A stretch of 64,000 bases of DNA. Origin: Silene latifolia (Eukaryota > Streptophyta > Magnoliopsida > Caryophyllales > Caryophyllaceae). Within the stretch, counting starts at the first letter, position 1. The number at the start of each line of letters is the position of its first letter. Below, in pieces: positions 23,859 to 35,719 of the stretch. The translations under genes and the position numbers were made by a program. The notes beneath the pieces were generated by a model. The model made no database searches and was not told the DNA's origin. It was given only the letters and a program-made list of their open reading frames with translations. Location of the stretch: assembly GCF_048544455.1 (NCBI RefSeq), contig NC_133536.1:194869325-194933324 (forward strand). The letters run 5' to 3'.

Positions 23859-24801
23859 TTTCCTTAAAGAGCTAGATGAGGCTAGTTAAGCCATTTGTTG
23901 CTCCAACATCTTGATTGCGGCTTTGTGAGATTGATCACTCTTTTGGATTTGAGCCAACAATTACTTTTGCATTTGAACCATCATAGCCTCAAGTTTACCT
24001 CCTCCCTGGTTATTTTGTTGGCCATTTTGTGGTGGACCTTGATTTTGTTGGTAATTTTGTTGAGGTTGTCTTTGTTGGTTTTGATAACCCGGTGGGGGAT
24101 TATACTTTTGTTGTTGAGGGACATAGGCATTTTGTTGTGGTGGGGGTTGAGGTTGAGGATTAAGCACATTATTACTTCTATAAGACATATTCGGGTGGAA
24201 TCTTGAATTCGGGTTATATGTATTTGAAAATGTACCCGGTGGATAAGAGCTTTGTCTTAGAGCTTGAAAAGAATTTACCTACTCAATAGTAGCTTGACAA
24301 TGAGCGGTGTAATGACCCGCACCTCCGCAACCGTCACAAACAATGATTTGACTTGTAGAGGACACGGCATTGACTTGTTGAAGAAAATCCCTAACATCTC
24401 GTTCCGCTAATTGTTGTTGGAGTAAGGCAATTTGAGCTAACAAGACGGGATTGTCGGAGGATTCCTCTTTACCTTTGAGTGGCACAATTCGGGAATTGAC
24501 ATATTGTGCGTCATGGATTGCCATGGATTCGATCGTGGCATGAGCAATATCGGTGTCAATTTGATCAAACCGCCCATTGTTGGCGGAATCAAGAATCCTT
24601 TAGGACTCGGCACATCCATTGTAGAATGTTATAGCTAGAAACCAATCATCCAACCCATGATGTGGGCATTGTCTTTTCAATTCTTTGTACCTCTCCCAAG
24701 CCTCATACAATCTCTGAAGAGCTTGTTGACGGAATACGGTGATTTGGCTTCTCAAGGTTTGAGTTTTCTCTGGTGGAAAAAACTTTTGATAGAACGTAAG
24801 A
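23859..24801 (-). pseudogene. Gag C-terminal part with CCHC zinc knuckle, Athila-like
   Basis: Continues the capsid-like domain after the inserted element: ALTFYQKFFPPEKTQTLRSQ and RLYEAWERYKELKRQCPHHG, then CDGCGGAGHYTAHC, a full CX2CX4HX4C knuckle (24320-24361). A Gln/Pro/Asn-rich stretch follows (about 24010-24165). One reading frame is kept throughout, with in-frame stops at about 24600, 24279 and 23960. Confidence 0.92.
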
Positions 24802-24806
24802 GCCAG

Positions 24807-25203
24807 TGTAATACTACGAATTTTTTTAAGATAAGTACTCAACTGAGTAGAGCCTACTCGGCCGAGTAGTGCTAAGTGTATGTTCTGTTTATCTTCTGCC
24901 GAGGAATACTTGGCCGAGTATGATGAATATTCGACCGAGTAGAGGATACTCGGCCGAGTAAACTCTATACTCGACCGAGTATCCGGTCTGGCGAGTAATA
25001 TTTCAACGGTTTGATTCGGAAGTAATTAAAATGATATATATTTCGTTAAGCAGTTTCCTAAACATAATTTACAAAACCTAATCATCGTACGACGCTCTAA
25101 TCACTCTGAATCTCTCCTCTGTGTGTGTGGATAATCGTAGCAATCGCATTCGATCCTTTATTCCTCCTTCGGTAAGTCTTTATCCCCATGTTTGTTGATG
25201 ATT
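24807..25203 (+). repeat. Truncated 5' LTR
   Basis: Matches 27438-27834 with scattered changes, many C to T or G to A at CG sites inside the palindromes (for example ACTCAACTGAGT). Ends abruptly after TGTTGATGATT. Confidence 0.92.
24836..24985. repeat. Palindrome array, TACTCGACCGAGTA class, left LTR
   Basis: Six units beginning near 24836, 24856, 24906, 24929, 24947 and 24969. Several have lost symmetry by CG-type transitions compared with the matching units of the 3' LTR. Confidence 0.9.
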
Positions 25204-27437
25204 TTTTATATAGCAATCAAAGTTATGGGACATGGAAATAAGGAATCAAGGAAAAGCAAGATAGCATTATGAGAGGATGTGAGGTAATAGTTATATAGGA
25301 ATTCAGGACGACATGTTAGCTGTTGTCTTGAGGTATTAAGGGAGTAAGAAGCTGGTAGAGTGTTCATGCGATATGAGATTTTGGTGGGAGGTTAGGTTAC
25401 GACGCGATAAAGGATAGAATTGAAAATAATGTTGAGGTAAATTTTGTTGATGGATTTGATGTTCGTCATTTGGGATGATAACCAAAGAGATGAAACGGAT
25501 TGTGATATTAAGAAGTGATAGTAAGAGAGTAGTCACATGAAGGATGTTGGTATCATAGTATTGTCACTAGTGGTTGAGGATGATGTTACTTTAGGGAAGT
25601 TAGTTGTTCTAATGAGGTTGATTTTGTGGAGGTGATTAGTATGTTTGGTTGTGAGGGAGTATAAGATGTGGATATATGAGGTGTTCGCTGGAAATTGAGT
25701 ACTGATGTTATGGCTACATTTGCCAGAGAGGTGATAATTGTGTGTATGGGAGGATATGTTATGAAAGGCACCTGAGTTAAGTCCGGATGAGAGGCATTCA
25801 TTGTCAAGTGGTAACTTACGTGATCAGGATTGGCTAGTTAGATTCGATTATGGGTCCATGAGGTGTGTAAAACTTTGTGTGAGGTCCTGGCCTCACGAGT
25901 AATGGTGTGGCGTGATAGATACGAGTCGTTATATGTGTGTCCTGCGTCATATGTTATACTTATATGTGTATGTATGATATCTGTAAGTAATGGTGTGAGG
26001 TTCCGGCCTCAAGAGTCATGGTATGGATTATATTCGTAAGGTTGGTATTGGTGATCCCGTCTAATATGCTGCGTCGTGATCTGGTAGAGCAGTTTTAAGA
26101 AAGTCTTGTGGTCAAGGAAGTTGTGCTCAGTCAGTGTTATGGGATTGTAAAAGTTGTGATGGCTATCGATATGGTTGTTGTGTCTTGAGTGGTGATCTGA
26201 GCACGGTAATTCGTGTGGTGATAAGAGTATTTTCGTGGTGTCATAGATTGTTGTTGGTTACTGCTATTTCATGTCAGTGTCGGTCGGGGCATATAAACCG
26301 TTGTTTTATTTCTCGATGTTTCTTACCAGTGTCGGGGTATGGTTCTGTTGTTATCATGGTATAGTAATAAGCTGGTAATGGGACACAGTTGTGAGGGGTT
26401 GTGGAGTACTTTTGATCTTGTTTTAGATGAGACGTTGGTGGACATAGTTGTGGCAAGAGATTGTGGAGCATGTGTGGTATTGATCTGGAACTACATGTGG
26501 TTTAGCACCTTTTTCTTGGGACGGCGAGTACGGAGTTTTAGGACTTAGTATCATGTCAGTCAAGGGTGAGTTTTGTGGTAATAGAAGAGATGAACTTGAG
26601 AAGTTAATGTGAGTATGTGTAACAATTGAGGATTGTGAGATAAGATTGTGGAGATGAGTGTATATGTATATAGAAGTATGTCGTTTTGTGATAATGTAGA
26701 AGAGATGGAGTAGTGGTTATACTGAAGATTTTATGATATATGTTATGGGGGTACAGAATAATTGGGGGCACGAGAACTGTTAGAGAAAGAGAGTCTTGGA
26801 TATAGGAATGGTTGGAGGTGTTGAGGTTATAGTGAGTTATCGTTGACATGCGTTGATAATGAGGTTTATGGGAGGTATGGCAATGGACCTAGTATTAGTG
26901 AGTTACGAGGACGTAGCTTTTATCTTAAGAGGAGTAGGATGCGACAAAGGGAGTTTGATGATTGTACATGTTATGGTATAGTTGGAAGTTTGAGTGTTGG
27001 TGTAGAGTAAGGATGGATTTGTGTTGGGGTTGATTTTATTACAAGTAATGGCAGTGCTCGTAGTAGTATGATATTTAGGAGTGTGAGTAACTGATTGTGT
27101 GAGGATGTTTATGTGTGTGAGTAAACTTCGAGAACGAAGTTCGTTTTAAGGGTGGTAGAATGTAACATTATGTCTTGATGGTTGATCTTATTTTGTGGAT
27201 TTTCTTGGTATTGAGTTGCTAGTGAGTGTTATGGAAGTGAGACAAGGTTGGCAACATTATATTGTGGTTATTCGATAATATTATGGAGTCAGTATTAGGA
27301 GGCTATGTTGTAGTTGAGATGTTATCGTGAGCCGTGTTGTGGAAGTAAGCGTGGTTGGTGGACTTAGTGTTAGGTGTCCAGGTTTTATAGGTTGGGTTGG
27401 AACTTCGGGGACGAAGTTCTTTTTAAGGGGGGAAGAC
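25204..27437 (+). other. Non-coding interior of the Ty3-like element
   Basis: No domain-bearing frame on either strand. Two similar blocks with a TGAGG...CCGGCCTCA inverted core occur near 25880 and 25995. A first AACTTCGAGAACGAAGTTC plus TTTTAAGGGTGG at 27126-27156 resembles the pol end/PPT found again at 27401-27437. The interior therefore seems to contain a remnant of a second 3' end. Confidence 0.7.
27418..27437 (+). promoter_or_regulatory. Polypurine tract
   Basis: Purine-rich AAGGGGGGAAGAC directly before the TG of the 3' LTR. Confidence 0.85.
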
Positions 27438-27464
27438 TGTAATACTACGGATTTTTTTAAGCTA

Positions 27465-27615
27465 AGTACTCGACCGAGTAGAGCCTACTCGACCGAGTAG
27501 TGCTAAGTGTATGTTCTGTTTAGCTTCTGCCGAGGAATACTCGACCGAGTATGATGAATACTCGACCGAGTAGAGGATACTCGGCCGAGTATACTCTATA
27601 CTCGACCGAGTATCC
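27465..27615. repeat. Palindrome array, TACTCGACCGAGTA class, right LTR
   Basis: Six well-preserved units, each ACTCG-AC/GC-CGAGT with flanking T/A or A/T that often extend the symmetry. Confidence 0.92.
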
Positions 27616-28355
27616 GGTCTGGCGAGTAATATTTCAGCGGTTTGATTCAGAAGTAATTAGAACGATATATATTTCGTTAAGCAGTTTCCTAAACATAATT
27701 TACAAAACCTAATCATCGTACGACGCTCTAATCACTCTGAATCTCTCCTCTGTGTGTGTGGATAATCGTAGCAATCGCATTCGATCCTTTATTCCTCCGT
27801 CGGTAAGTCTTTATCCCCATGTTTGTTGATGATTATTCTAGGGTTTGTCTTTGATTATGATTTTGGGGGAAATGGGGTTTTGTATATAGTGTTTGCGTTA
27901 TGTGATTGTTGATTATCATTGTTGTAGGTGACGATGTGGTATTTGTTATGCATATTGTATGATTGATTGCAGCATAGCGGATTGCGAAAAGGTAGAGTTT
28001 CCCTACTCAATTAATGTTAATTGATTTAAGACTGTGCTTGTGTTGTAATTGTTGTTATCTGCTGATCATCGGAGTATGGGTGTTGTGATGACGGTGGTGA
28101 TGTGGTTGTGTTGTGACGGTTGTTGTGTTGTGACAAATTGTGATCTTTGTGGTGTTGTGTGATTGTGGTGGAGTCACTTGCGGGAGTGGCTTCACACCCT
28201 AGTTCGCCCTCCGTGGAACCCGTCACGGGAGGGGATGTGCACATTAAGGGACAGGGATTGATAGTCGCTCGTTGATGAGCTGGACTTGGTGGGGATGGAC
28301 TGCAGTCCCCCACCGGCGGAGTGGATTCCCCATTGCGATGGGTAAACCGGCAGAG

Positions 28356-28375
28356 CTACACACTTCGGTGTGTAG
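28356..28375 (+). other. Hairpin with TTCG tetraloop in LTR
   Basis: CTACACAC TTCG GTGTGTAG: a perfect 8-bp stem closed by C-G around UUCG, one of the most stable RNA loops. The solo LTR keeps the identical stem at 40200-40219 with loop TTTA. Confidence 0.85.
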
Positions 28376-28794
28376 TCAGTTACTGTGGAGGATGATCAGC
28401 CGGTTACATTATTTGTTTGTCTTATTTTGATTGAACGGTACTGACCCCGTGTTGTTGTTTTGTAAAACCTGTGGTAATTCATTCGAGGATGGTGAGCAGA
28501 TTATGACAGGTAATGCAGATGTTTAGCTATGGGACAGTCATGGGAGTCATCACTCGAGTCTAGCTTCCGCCGTCAAGAGACTTAGCTTGCATTCTTTGTA
28601 GTTGTTAGACCTTTCACAGTTATACTTTAGTTTGGTTTTGGAAACATGTAATCACTAACTCTTTATACTTTAATAAAGGTTGTTTGGAATTAGTAATTTG
28701 ATATGCTAACCTCGGAAAACCGAGATGGTAACAGTCTTTTATGCTGGGGTAGTCCTTGGTAAGGTACCTTGGTATGAGGGGGTGTTACAGCCAG

Positions 28795-29316
28795 TGTCTA
28801 CCAATTTGTGATTCCCATAGTGGTGCGGTCAAGGATATTGATCCAAAGCTTTGCCTTGTACTTCAAAGAGAAAGGGAAAAGTATTTCCTTTATTTGGTCT
28901 TGAGTGACACCCGTTTGTCGGATCATGGAGCAATAATCGCATAAATTTTGCACATGCAAATTGGGATCCTCCAAAATACTTCCCCCAAATTGCTTCCTCT
29001 CCACAAGGCTAATGAAAGCCGGCTTGATCTCGAAGTCCGTCGCGGTAATTTGAGTAGTTGTAATACCGGCTGAAAGCATGGCCATGGTTGCCTTTAAGTG
29101 ATCGGAAAGTTTTACCATCTTTTTAGTTTGAGATGGTGGTGGTGGCGGAGATGATGAACTAGAGACCTCCTCCTCTTCAATAGCTTCTAGATCGTCTAGG
29201 TAAGACTTTCTAGCACTCTCAACTTGCACAGAAGAAGCGGCTTCTTTCAATTCTTTCCAAAAACGCCTTCTCCTAATGGTTTTCTCGACTCGGAATCCGG
29301 CAAAAGCAAATCTCCA
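28795..29316 (-). pseudogene. Gag N-terminal part, Athila-like
   Basis: Open from 29316 (after a TAG) to the insertion point. It shows basic RRRRFWKELKEA, an acidic/Ser/Pro-rich linker (EEEEVSSSSSPPPPP), then capsid-domain blocks ATDFEIKPAFISLVERKQFG and ITNW at the border. It continues at 24801 leftward once the Ty3-like insertion is removed. The motif arrangement matches Retrotrans_gag of Athila-type elements. Confidence 0.9.
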
Positions 29317-29447
29317 CTAAGAGAATGCCTGGGAATAAGACAACAATCTCTAGAAAATGGTAAGTAACGGTCTCAAGGAACAAGTGTTCCTTAAGACAAA
29401 AGAAAACAAGATAAAAATCGACAAATCAAAACGCAATAAAACCGTGC

Positions 29448-29465
29448 TCCCCGGCAACTGCGCCA
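29448..29465 (-). promoter_or_regulatory. Primer-binding site, tRNA-Asp type
   Basis: Minus strand reads TGGCGCAGTTGCCGGGGA, five bases from the 5' LTR end. It differs at one base from TGGCGCCGTTGCCGGGGA, the tRNA-Asp-type PBS I know from Athila-like elements. Confidence 0.88.
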
Positions 29466-29470
29466 CAATT

Positions 29471-31749
29471 TGATAGGCTATCGCACACCTATGCAAAGAT
29501 AATTACCCTAGGCACAAATTAATGTAGTAATAGGGGTCGAACACAAGGAGACGGGAATTGCGTTATGAAATGTTATGGAAAGATTTCTATCAAGGTCGAT
29601 TACGTTTGGTTTGGTTTGTAGGTTGGTTTGATGATTAGCAATTATAAAGATGTAAACTATATGATGAAAGGAGTCTAGGGGAGTTGGGTCAAACATGCAA
29701 AGGTAAATATAGGTTCATGTTAAACCCGGTAATATTAACATTGTCAATTGTTTAGGCTTAGAGACACCCACCTTACGATATTAGTGTCAACCATAGACCG
29801 GGTCCTAGAGAAACTCTCGTTTATGACTAGGTCGCCCTACTACACGTGCTTAGTCTAATCCGATTCCGTGCCTCTCGACTTATAGAATGAATTAAAAAAC
29901 TTAATCTACGATTACGGCCAATAACCAAAGATTAAACGTTGTGGCGCAAACATGTTATAGAAACATTTAGACAATATTATATCAACCTAATTTATCATTT
30001 TACATATTTGATTTTGCATGTCTTCCCTAGCCACTAGACTAAGGGAATTTAGCTGCTCATATTAAATTGTAAACTATAAACTATGTTGAATGAAATGCTA
30101 AACATAATTATAGAAATGATATAAACTAAATGATAAAATATAAAATATAAGATTAAACTATGTGATATAATAAAACTACTAACGATAAAACTATGTGATA
30201 ACTAAATGAAAATGTAAACTAGATAAATAAGAATTAGAATTACCGAAATAAGGAATTAGAACTTGAATTGTAAAGAAGAATAAAGGAGAACCAAATGCTT
30301 GAATAACTTAGAACCAAATGTTTAACATCAACTAAAAGGTTACCAATATTGAAACTAAAGATGAAAACTAAGAGAGAATTTTGCTTAAGACTAGAGAGTG
30401 AAATAGTGTATGAAATGCGTAAGGAAGGATATCCCTAATGACAGATTAAGACCCCATTTATAAGAAAATAGGGGCATAACTTAAAAGTCCAAAAGAGGGT
30501 CCACCCCAATCGGCGTTGCCAGCCCCGATCGGGGGCGTGGTTATCCGGCTAATTCCTCTTAAAATCTTGCTTAAATGCCAAGGGAATCTTAAATATACGA
30601 TAAATGCCTCTTAATGTCTAATCCGATTTCGTGCCTCTCGACTTATATAATGAATCAACAAACTTAATCTACGATTACGGCCAATAACCAAAGATTAAAC
30701 GTTGTGGCGCAAACATGTGATAGAAACAATTAGACAATATTATATCAATCTAATTTATCTTTTTACATATTTGATTTTGCATAGCTTCCCTAGCCCCTAG
30801 ACTAAGGGAATTTAGCTACTCATATTAAATTGTAAAATATAAACTATGTTGAATGAAATGCTAAACATGATTATAGAAATGATATAAACTAAATGTGAAA
30901 ACATAAAATATAAGATTAAACTATGTGATATAGTAAATGTACTAACGATAAAACTATGTGATAACTAAATGAAAATGTAAACTAGATAAACAAGAATTTG
31001 AATTACCGAAATAAGGAATTAGAACTTGAATTGCAAAGAAGAATAAAGGGGAACCAAATGTTGGAATAACTTAGAACGAAATGTTTAACATCAACTAAAA
31101 GGTTAACAATATTGAAACTAAAGATGAAAACTAAGAGAGAATTTTGCTTAAGGCTAGAGAATGAAATAGTGTATGAAATGGGTAAGGAAGGATATCCCTA
31201 ATGATGGATTAAGGCCCCTATTTATAAGAAAATAGGGGCATAACGTAAAAGTCCAAAAGAGGGTCAACCTCGATCGGGGTTGCCAGCCCCGATCGGGGGC
31301 ATGGTTATCCGGCTAATTTTTAAAATCTTGCTTAAATGCAAAGGGAATCCTAAGTATGTGATAAATGTCTCCGGTTAATGCTTCATAAATCTTCCTAAGA
31401 GCATCCAAAGGAGCATCCTAAGTTTGGAATTCTCTTCATAAATTTGGACTTCTTTTGGGCTCTTTTGTAAGATATTTTGCATTATCTCTTACATTCTTGC
31501 TTGGGCTTGGAAACACTCCTTCCATTGTCATACTTGATCCATCTTGTTTCCACTTAGCTTAATGAACTTGGTGCTTGCTAATGTGATAGGAAAAAGCCTC
31601 TAAATGCTTAGATTCCTACAAAATGTAACAAATACAAACAATACACCTAGAACACAAGATTAGCTCACAAATATATTAATTAAAGTATGATATACAATAA
31701 AAATCGAGCTAAAATGAGGGGTAAAAGTACATATAAAATGAACACGTTA
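29471..31749 (-). repeat. 5' LTR of the Athila-like element, with internal duplication
   Basis: Same ends as the 3045-4560 LTR but 763 bp longer. A segment of about 755 bp (29851-30610) is repeated in tandem at 30617-31368, with the junction between AAATGCCTC and GTCTAATCCGAT. The final bases read GTTA where the partner LTR has ATCA. Palindromes CCCCGATCGGGG occur in both duplicate arms (about 30497-30534 and 31267-31300), partly mutated in the first. Confidence 0.92.
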
Positions 31750-31772
31750 GGACCGAACCTCAATTCTGTTGT

Positions 31773-31892
31773 GTGACACTCGACCAAGTGCGCCATTCAC
31801 TCGACCGAGTGCCACCTAATCGGCCGAGTGGCCCATCTCACTTGACCGAGTGGCTTGTCTTGACCTTTGTTTTGTTTATACTCGACCGAGTA
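31773..31892. repeat. Palindrome array, CACTCGACCGAGTG class
   Basis: Five units, two with one-base defects (GACCAAGTG, CACTTGACC); the last is of the TACTCGACCGAGTA form. Confidence 0.85.
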
Positions 31893-32724
31893 TCGAGTGG
31901 TTGACTTATCTCTAGATGAACGTATTGACCCTACATGGTTGATATTTTGTGACTTGCTTACGTCTTATACTAGCCTTTATATTATTTAATTAATACCGTA
32001 GACCCGTCCCAACCTTAACCCACCTCTGGCCCGTCTTTGACCACCATAGGGGCTGTCGTTGACCACCATATAGGGTTTGACTGACGGGTTTTTATGGGTT
32101 TTGGTAAACTGGTTTAGGGCAGCACTTTTACCCTCCTTTTCGTGACTGACCACGGTAGATGTTGGGTGGAGGTTGTCTTAGGTCGAGTGGCGAGTCTCGT
32201 GGTGGCCAGGGGTGGTGGATATAGTGGCTGGAAGTGGCGGTTTCGGGGGAGAGAAAAGGGGATCTCGGGTTGAAGTTGTATCGATGTGGTGTTTGTTGTT
32301 GTTGACATTGTGCAACACCTCACTATTCGGGCCAAGATAATTGGAGCGTTACCATCTCGATTTCCCGAGGTATTATTTCAAAACTTCGATAAAAGAATAT
32401 TTTATAAATAAACATAATGTTTAATGATTACATAAACGTAAACAAATGAATGAAAGTACAACTCATGACATTTATACTCTTCTAATCAACTAGACTCGTC
32501 CCGTGACTCATCGAGCTCGTCCCATCTCCCGCGTGCTATCCAAACAACCTGTACTTAATCTGCTCCCCATATGACCAAAGGATATCATATGAATCGACAC
32601 AGGCCACTCCAAAAGAGATAGGTGATATTGCACATACACAACAAACGTCAGCTTCATAAAATAAAGTGTAACAGACTTGAGTGCGTGAATATGCAACATG
32701 ATTATGATATGGATGACATACCAT

Positions 32725-32850
32725 CAAATCACCACCACGACGGTACCGGGACACGCCTAGACATTCCGAAAACCATACTGGTACTGTGACACGCCCATAC
32801 ATACCAACAACCAGAAACAGGTACCGGAACACGCCCAGACGTATCGGGTC
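32725..32850 (-). repeat. GTACCGGGACACGCCCAGAC repeat, three copies
   Basis: Inverted counterpart of the 38-40 bp tandem repeat at 34982-35130. Confidence 0.85.
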
Positions 32851-33002
32851 CAGAAGCCAACCGGATCCCCTGCCAGACGTCGTGTCTCAACCACACGAGT
32901 CCCCCGTGACTTAATCCATTAATGTGCACATTCCTTTTGGAGTGAGAAGCTCCAAGAGGCGACTTAAGCGTAAGATGGTCTCCCAACCGTCTTACGTTTA
33001 CA

Positions 33003-33297
<295 letters not shown>

Positions 33298-33963
33298 AAT
33301 CCTCCAACATACATTATAATGACCAATACATGAACCACACCCAACATATCATAATCATCTCCTTAATGATGTGATTACCACTAAACATGTTATAATGCAA
33401 ATACCCTTATTATGCAAAACTAATTACAACATCAACATAAACAACATCACATTATTGAAACCGAGTAGGATTAACCTACCTTTTAGCATTCTTCACAAGC
33501 AAATCCGAAACCACCAAGCATCCATATCATAAGAACGTCTCATCCTACATAATACCATAACAGCTATCACAAAATATCCTATAATAACTAATACTACTAA
33601 TTAACCCTTCATTATTACCCACTAACTACTCCTAATACTAATTAAAACACTAATTAACAACACCCATTAAAAACCCCCAAATTCTAGGGTTTAGTCTTAA
33701 AACAAATTATCCAAATTAAAGGGAAAAAGGTAGTATAAGACACACCAAGTGACAAGGAACAAGAATATGTGAATGAATCTTCCAAAATCTTCACCCTTAA
33801 TTGTAGATCTAGGATTTAGGGAAGTAGGGATTGCAGAGAGGGGAAAGAGGGTTTTAGAGAGAAGGAAATAAGGTTTGGAAATGGGAGAAATCTGAAAAAT
33901 AGGATATGTATATGTCAAGGTCCATCAAAAGAAAAACCCACGCGTGAAAATTAGTGGTTCCTG

Positions 33964-34168
33964 CAGCACTCGGTCGAGTGCTCGGTTCACTCGGTCGAGT
34001 GCTCGGTTCACTCGGTCGAGTGGCGGCTCCACTCGGTCGAGTGAACCTCCACTCGATCGAGTGGCCTACAAACCAGAGGTTATTAACAACTTTGCAGGCT
34101 CACTCGGTCCCTTACTTGGTCGAGTGGGTTCAACTCGGTAGAGTACTCGGTTTACTCGACCGAGTACA
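33964..34168. repeat. Palindrome array, CACTCGGTCGAGTG class
   Basis: Eight units (33967 to 34166), the densest array here, with spacers as short as 4-6 bp between the first four. It includes perfect palindrome CCACTCGATCGAGTGG near 34049-34064. Confidence 0.92.
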
Positions 34169-34981
34169 GCTCTTATAACTATGGGATGTTACACATTGCT
34201 TGTTATTGTTGTTGTGGTCAGGTGTGGGTAAGAGAGGGGTCGGTTCTAGGGGTGGTGAGGGAGTCGACCACTGTGGTGATGGTAGCCCACGGGGTGGCCA
34301 TATATGGTGTTGCGGGTTTGTGTTGTGCGGGTTGTTGTTGTTGTTGAATCCGTGTTGTTGTTGTAGTTTCTGGCCGTGGTGGCTGCCAGCCGGGCCCCAC
34401 CGTGGTTGGTGGTGGTGGCCACGATGGCAGCAATGGGTGGTAGTGGTGGTTGAGTTTGAGTCGGGTTGGGTAGTGTATTAGACGAGTTTATTTGGTTATT
34501 TCGTCGTATATGTATTTGTATACGTATTTGTATGATTTGATGAGTATAATTATATGTATTTATATTATTATCGTATTTTAGGAAATGTGTTTTGTGAGAG
34601 GGTTTTACAAGATGGACCTAGCTTGTGTGACAGATTGTTTATGTGGATTTGCTTTGAGGTAGGTTTATCCGACTCAGTTTCATCGTCGTATGTATTTAAA
34701 AAATGAGTCTTTTATCATTCATTTGCATTGAGTGAGTCGGTAATTGGCATGTTATATGGTATATATCGTATTTGTTGCCTTGTCTTGTATATCGGAGGAC
34801 ATGGTGGTATGATTGGTTACTTGTTTTGGAGACGTGAGACGGTTTGGAGACCGTCTTGCGCTTAAGTCGCCTCTTGGAGCTTCCCACTCCAAGAGAGATG
34901 TGCACATTAATGGCTTGAGTTACGGAGGGAATCGTGTGGTTAAGGCACGACGTCTCGCAGGGGATCCGGTTGGCTTTCGGG

Positions 34982-35130
34982 CCCGGTACGTCTGGGCGTG
35001 TCCTGGTACCCGTTTGTGATTGTTGGTATGACTGGGGGTGTCCCGGTACCAGTGTGGTTATCGGTATGTCTGGGCGTGTCCCGGTACCAGTGTGATTGTC
35101 GGTATGTCTGGGCGTGTCCCGGTACCGTGG
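34982..35130 (+). repeat. 38-40 bp tandem repeat, four copies
   Basis: CTGGGCGTGTCCCGGTACC recurs with cores near 34992, 35032, 35070 and 35108. Confidence 0.9.
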
Positions 35131-35561
35131 TGGTGGTCATTGATGGTGGTTCATTCATATCATAGTCATGTTGTATGTTCACACACTCGAGTTGAGTCAC
35201 ACTTTATTTATTTGATGAAACTGACATTTGTGTGTCTGTGTCCTTGTCACCTATCTCTTTTGGGGTGGCCTGTGTCGATCTATATGATATTCTTTGGACA
35301 TATGGGGAGCGGGTTAAGTACAAGTTGTTTGGATAGTACGCGGGAGACGGGACGAGTTTGATGAGTCACGAGACGAGTCCGGTTGGCTAGAAGAGTATAG
35401 ATGTCACGAGTTGTACTTTATTCATTTGTTTACGTTTATATAATTCACTAAATATTATATTTATTTATAAAATGTTCTTCGATTGGAGTTTTGAAACACT
35501 ACCTCGGGAAACCGAGATGGTAACGCTCCAATTATCTTGGCCGGATAGTTGGGGTGTTACA

Positions 35562-35719
35562 TATTCCTTTTCTTATGTTTGTATAAACTGTAAGAAACAT
35601 TTGATAAATGTTCTTTTATGGTCTATTTGATATACATTACCTCGGGCAACCGAGATGGTTACGCCCTTACTTATTGGGGAAGGTCTTGTTAAGGATCCTT
35701 GGTAGGTGGGGATGTTACA
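35562..35719 (+). repeat. 3' terminal fragment of a still older LTR
   Basis: Carries CTCGG-GCAA-CCGAG (35641-35654), then GATGGTTACG, and ends GGATGTTACA at 35719, paralleling the other LTR ends. The rest of this LTR would lie left of the nested insertions. Confidence 0.75.

Larger units (their letters stand above)
24807..28789 (+). mobile_element. Deleted Ty3/gypsy-like element inserted in the Athila-like gag
   Basis: Starts TGTAATACTAC, ends GGTGTTACA, flanked by GCCAG (24802-24806 and 28790-28794). The right LTR is complete (27438-28789). The left LTR matches it for only about 397 bp (24807-25203), then sequence jumps to interior, so a deletion removed the rest of the left LTR, PBS and the coding 5' part. 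The end AACTTCGGGGACGAAGTTC with purine-rich TTTTAAGGGGGGAAGAC before the right LTR matches the pol end plus PPT of chromovirus-type elements (Tekay/Del-like, from memory). Restoring the site rejoins gag of the host element. Confidence 0.93.
27438..28789 (+). repeat. 3' LTR of the Ty3-like element
   Basis: 1352 bp, TG...CA ends. Contents in order: six TACTCGACCGAGTA palindromes (27465-27612), an AT-rich core (GATATATATTTC), CG|GTAAGT at about 27801 and TTGCAG at about 27967-27972 (possible intron signals), a CTACACAC-TTCG-GTGTGTAG hairpin (28356-28375) and CTCGG-AAAA-CCGAG (28711-28724). Homologous along its length to the solo LTR at 39391-40651. Confidence 0.94.
3045..31749 (-). mobile_element. 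Athila-like Ty3/gypsy retrotransposon, split by two later insertions
   Basis: A complete minus-strand LTR element. It has a 3' LTR at 3045-4560, a polypurine tract beside it, an env-position ORF, degenerate pol and gag, a primer-binding site at 29448-29465 and a 5' LTR at 29471-31749. Flanking 5-bp target copies are GGGCC (3040-3044) and GGACC (31750-31754), with one mismatch. Domain order gag-protease-RT-RNase H-integrase-ORF3, a tRNA-Asp-type PBS and a protease active site reading DLGAS all fit the Athila/Calypso lineage. Removing the insertions at 10004-21446 and 24807-28789 leaves about 13.3 kb. Several in-frame stops and frameshifts make it non-autonomous today. Confidence 0.93.

Noticed and set aside
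23525..24206. Overlapping frames on both strands rich in Ser/Thr/Leu/Gln
   Set aside because: Shadows of the Gln/Pro-rich gag segment of the Athila-like element.
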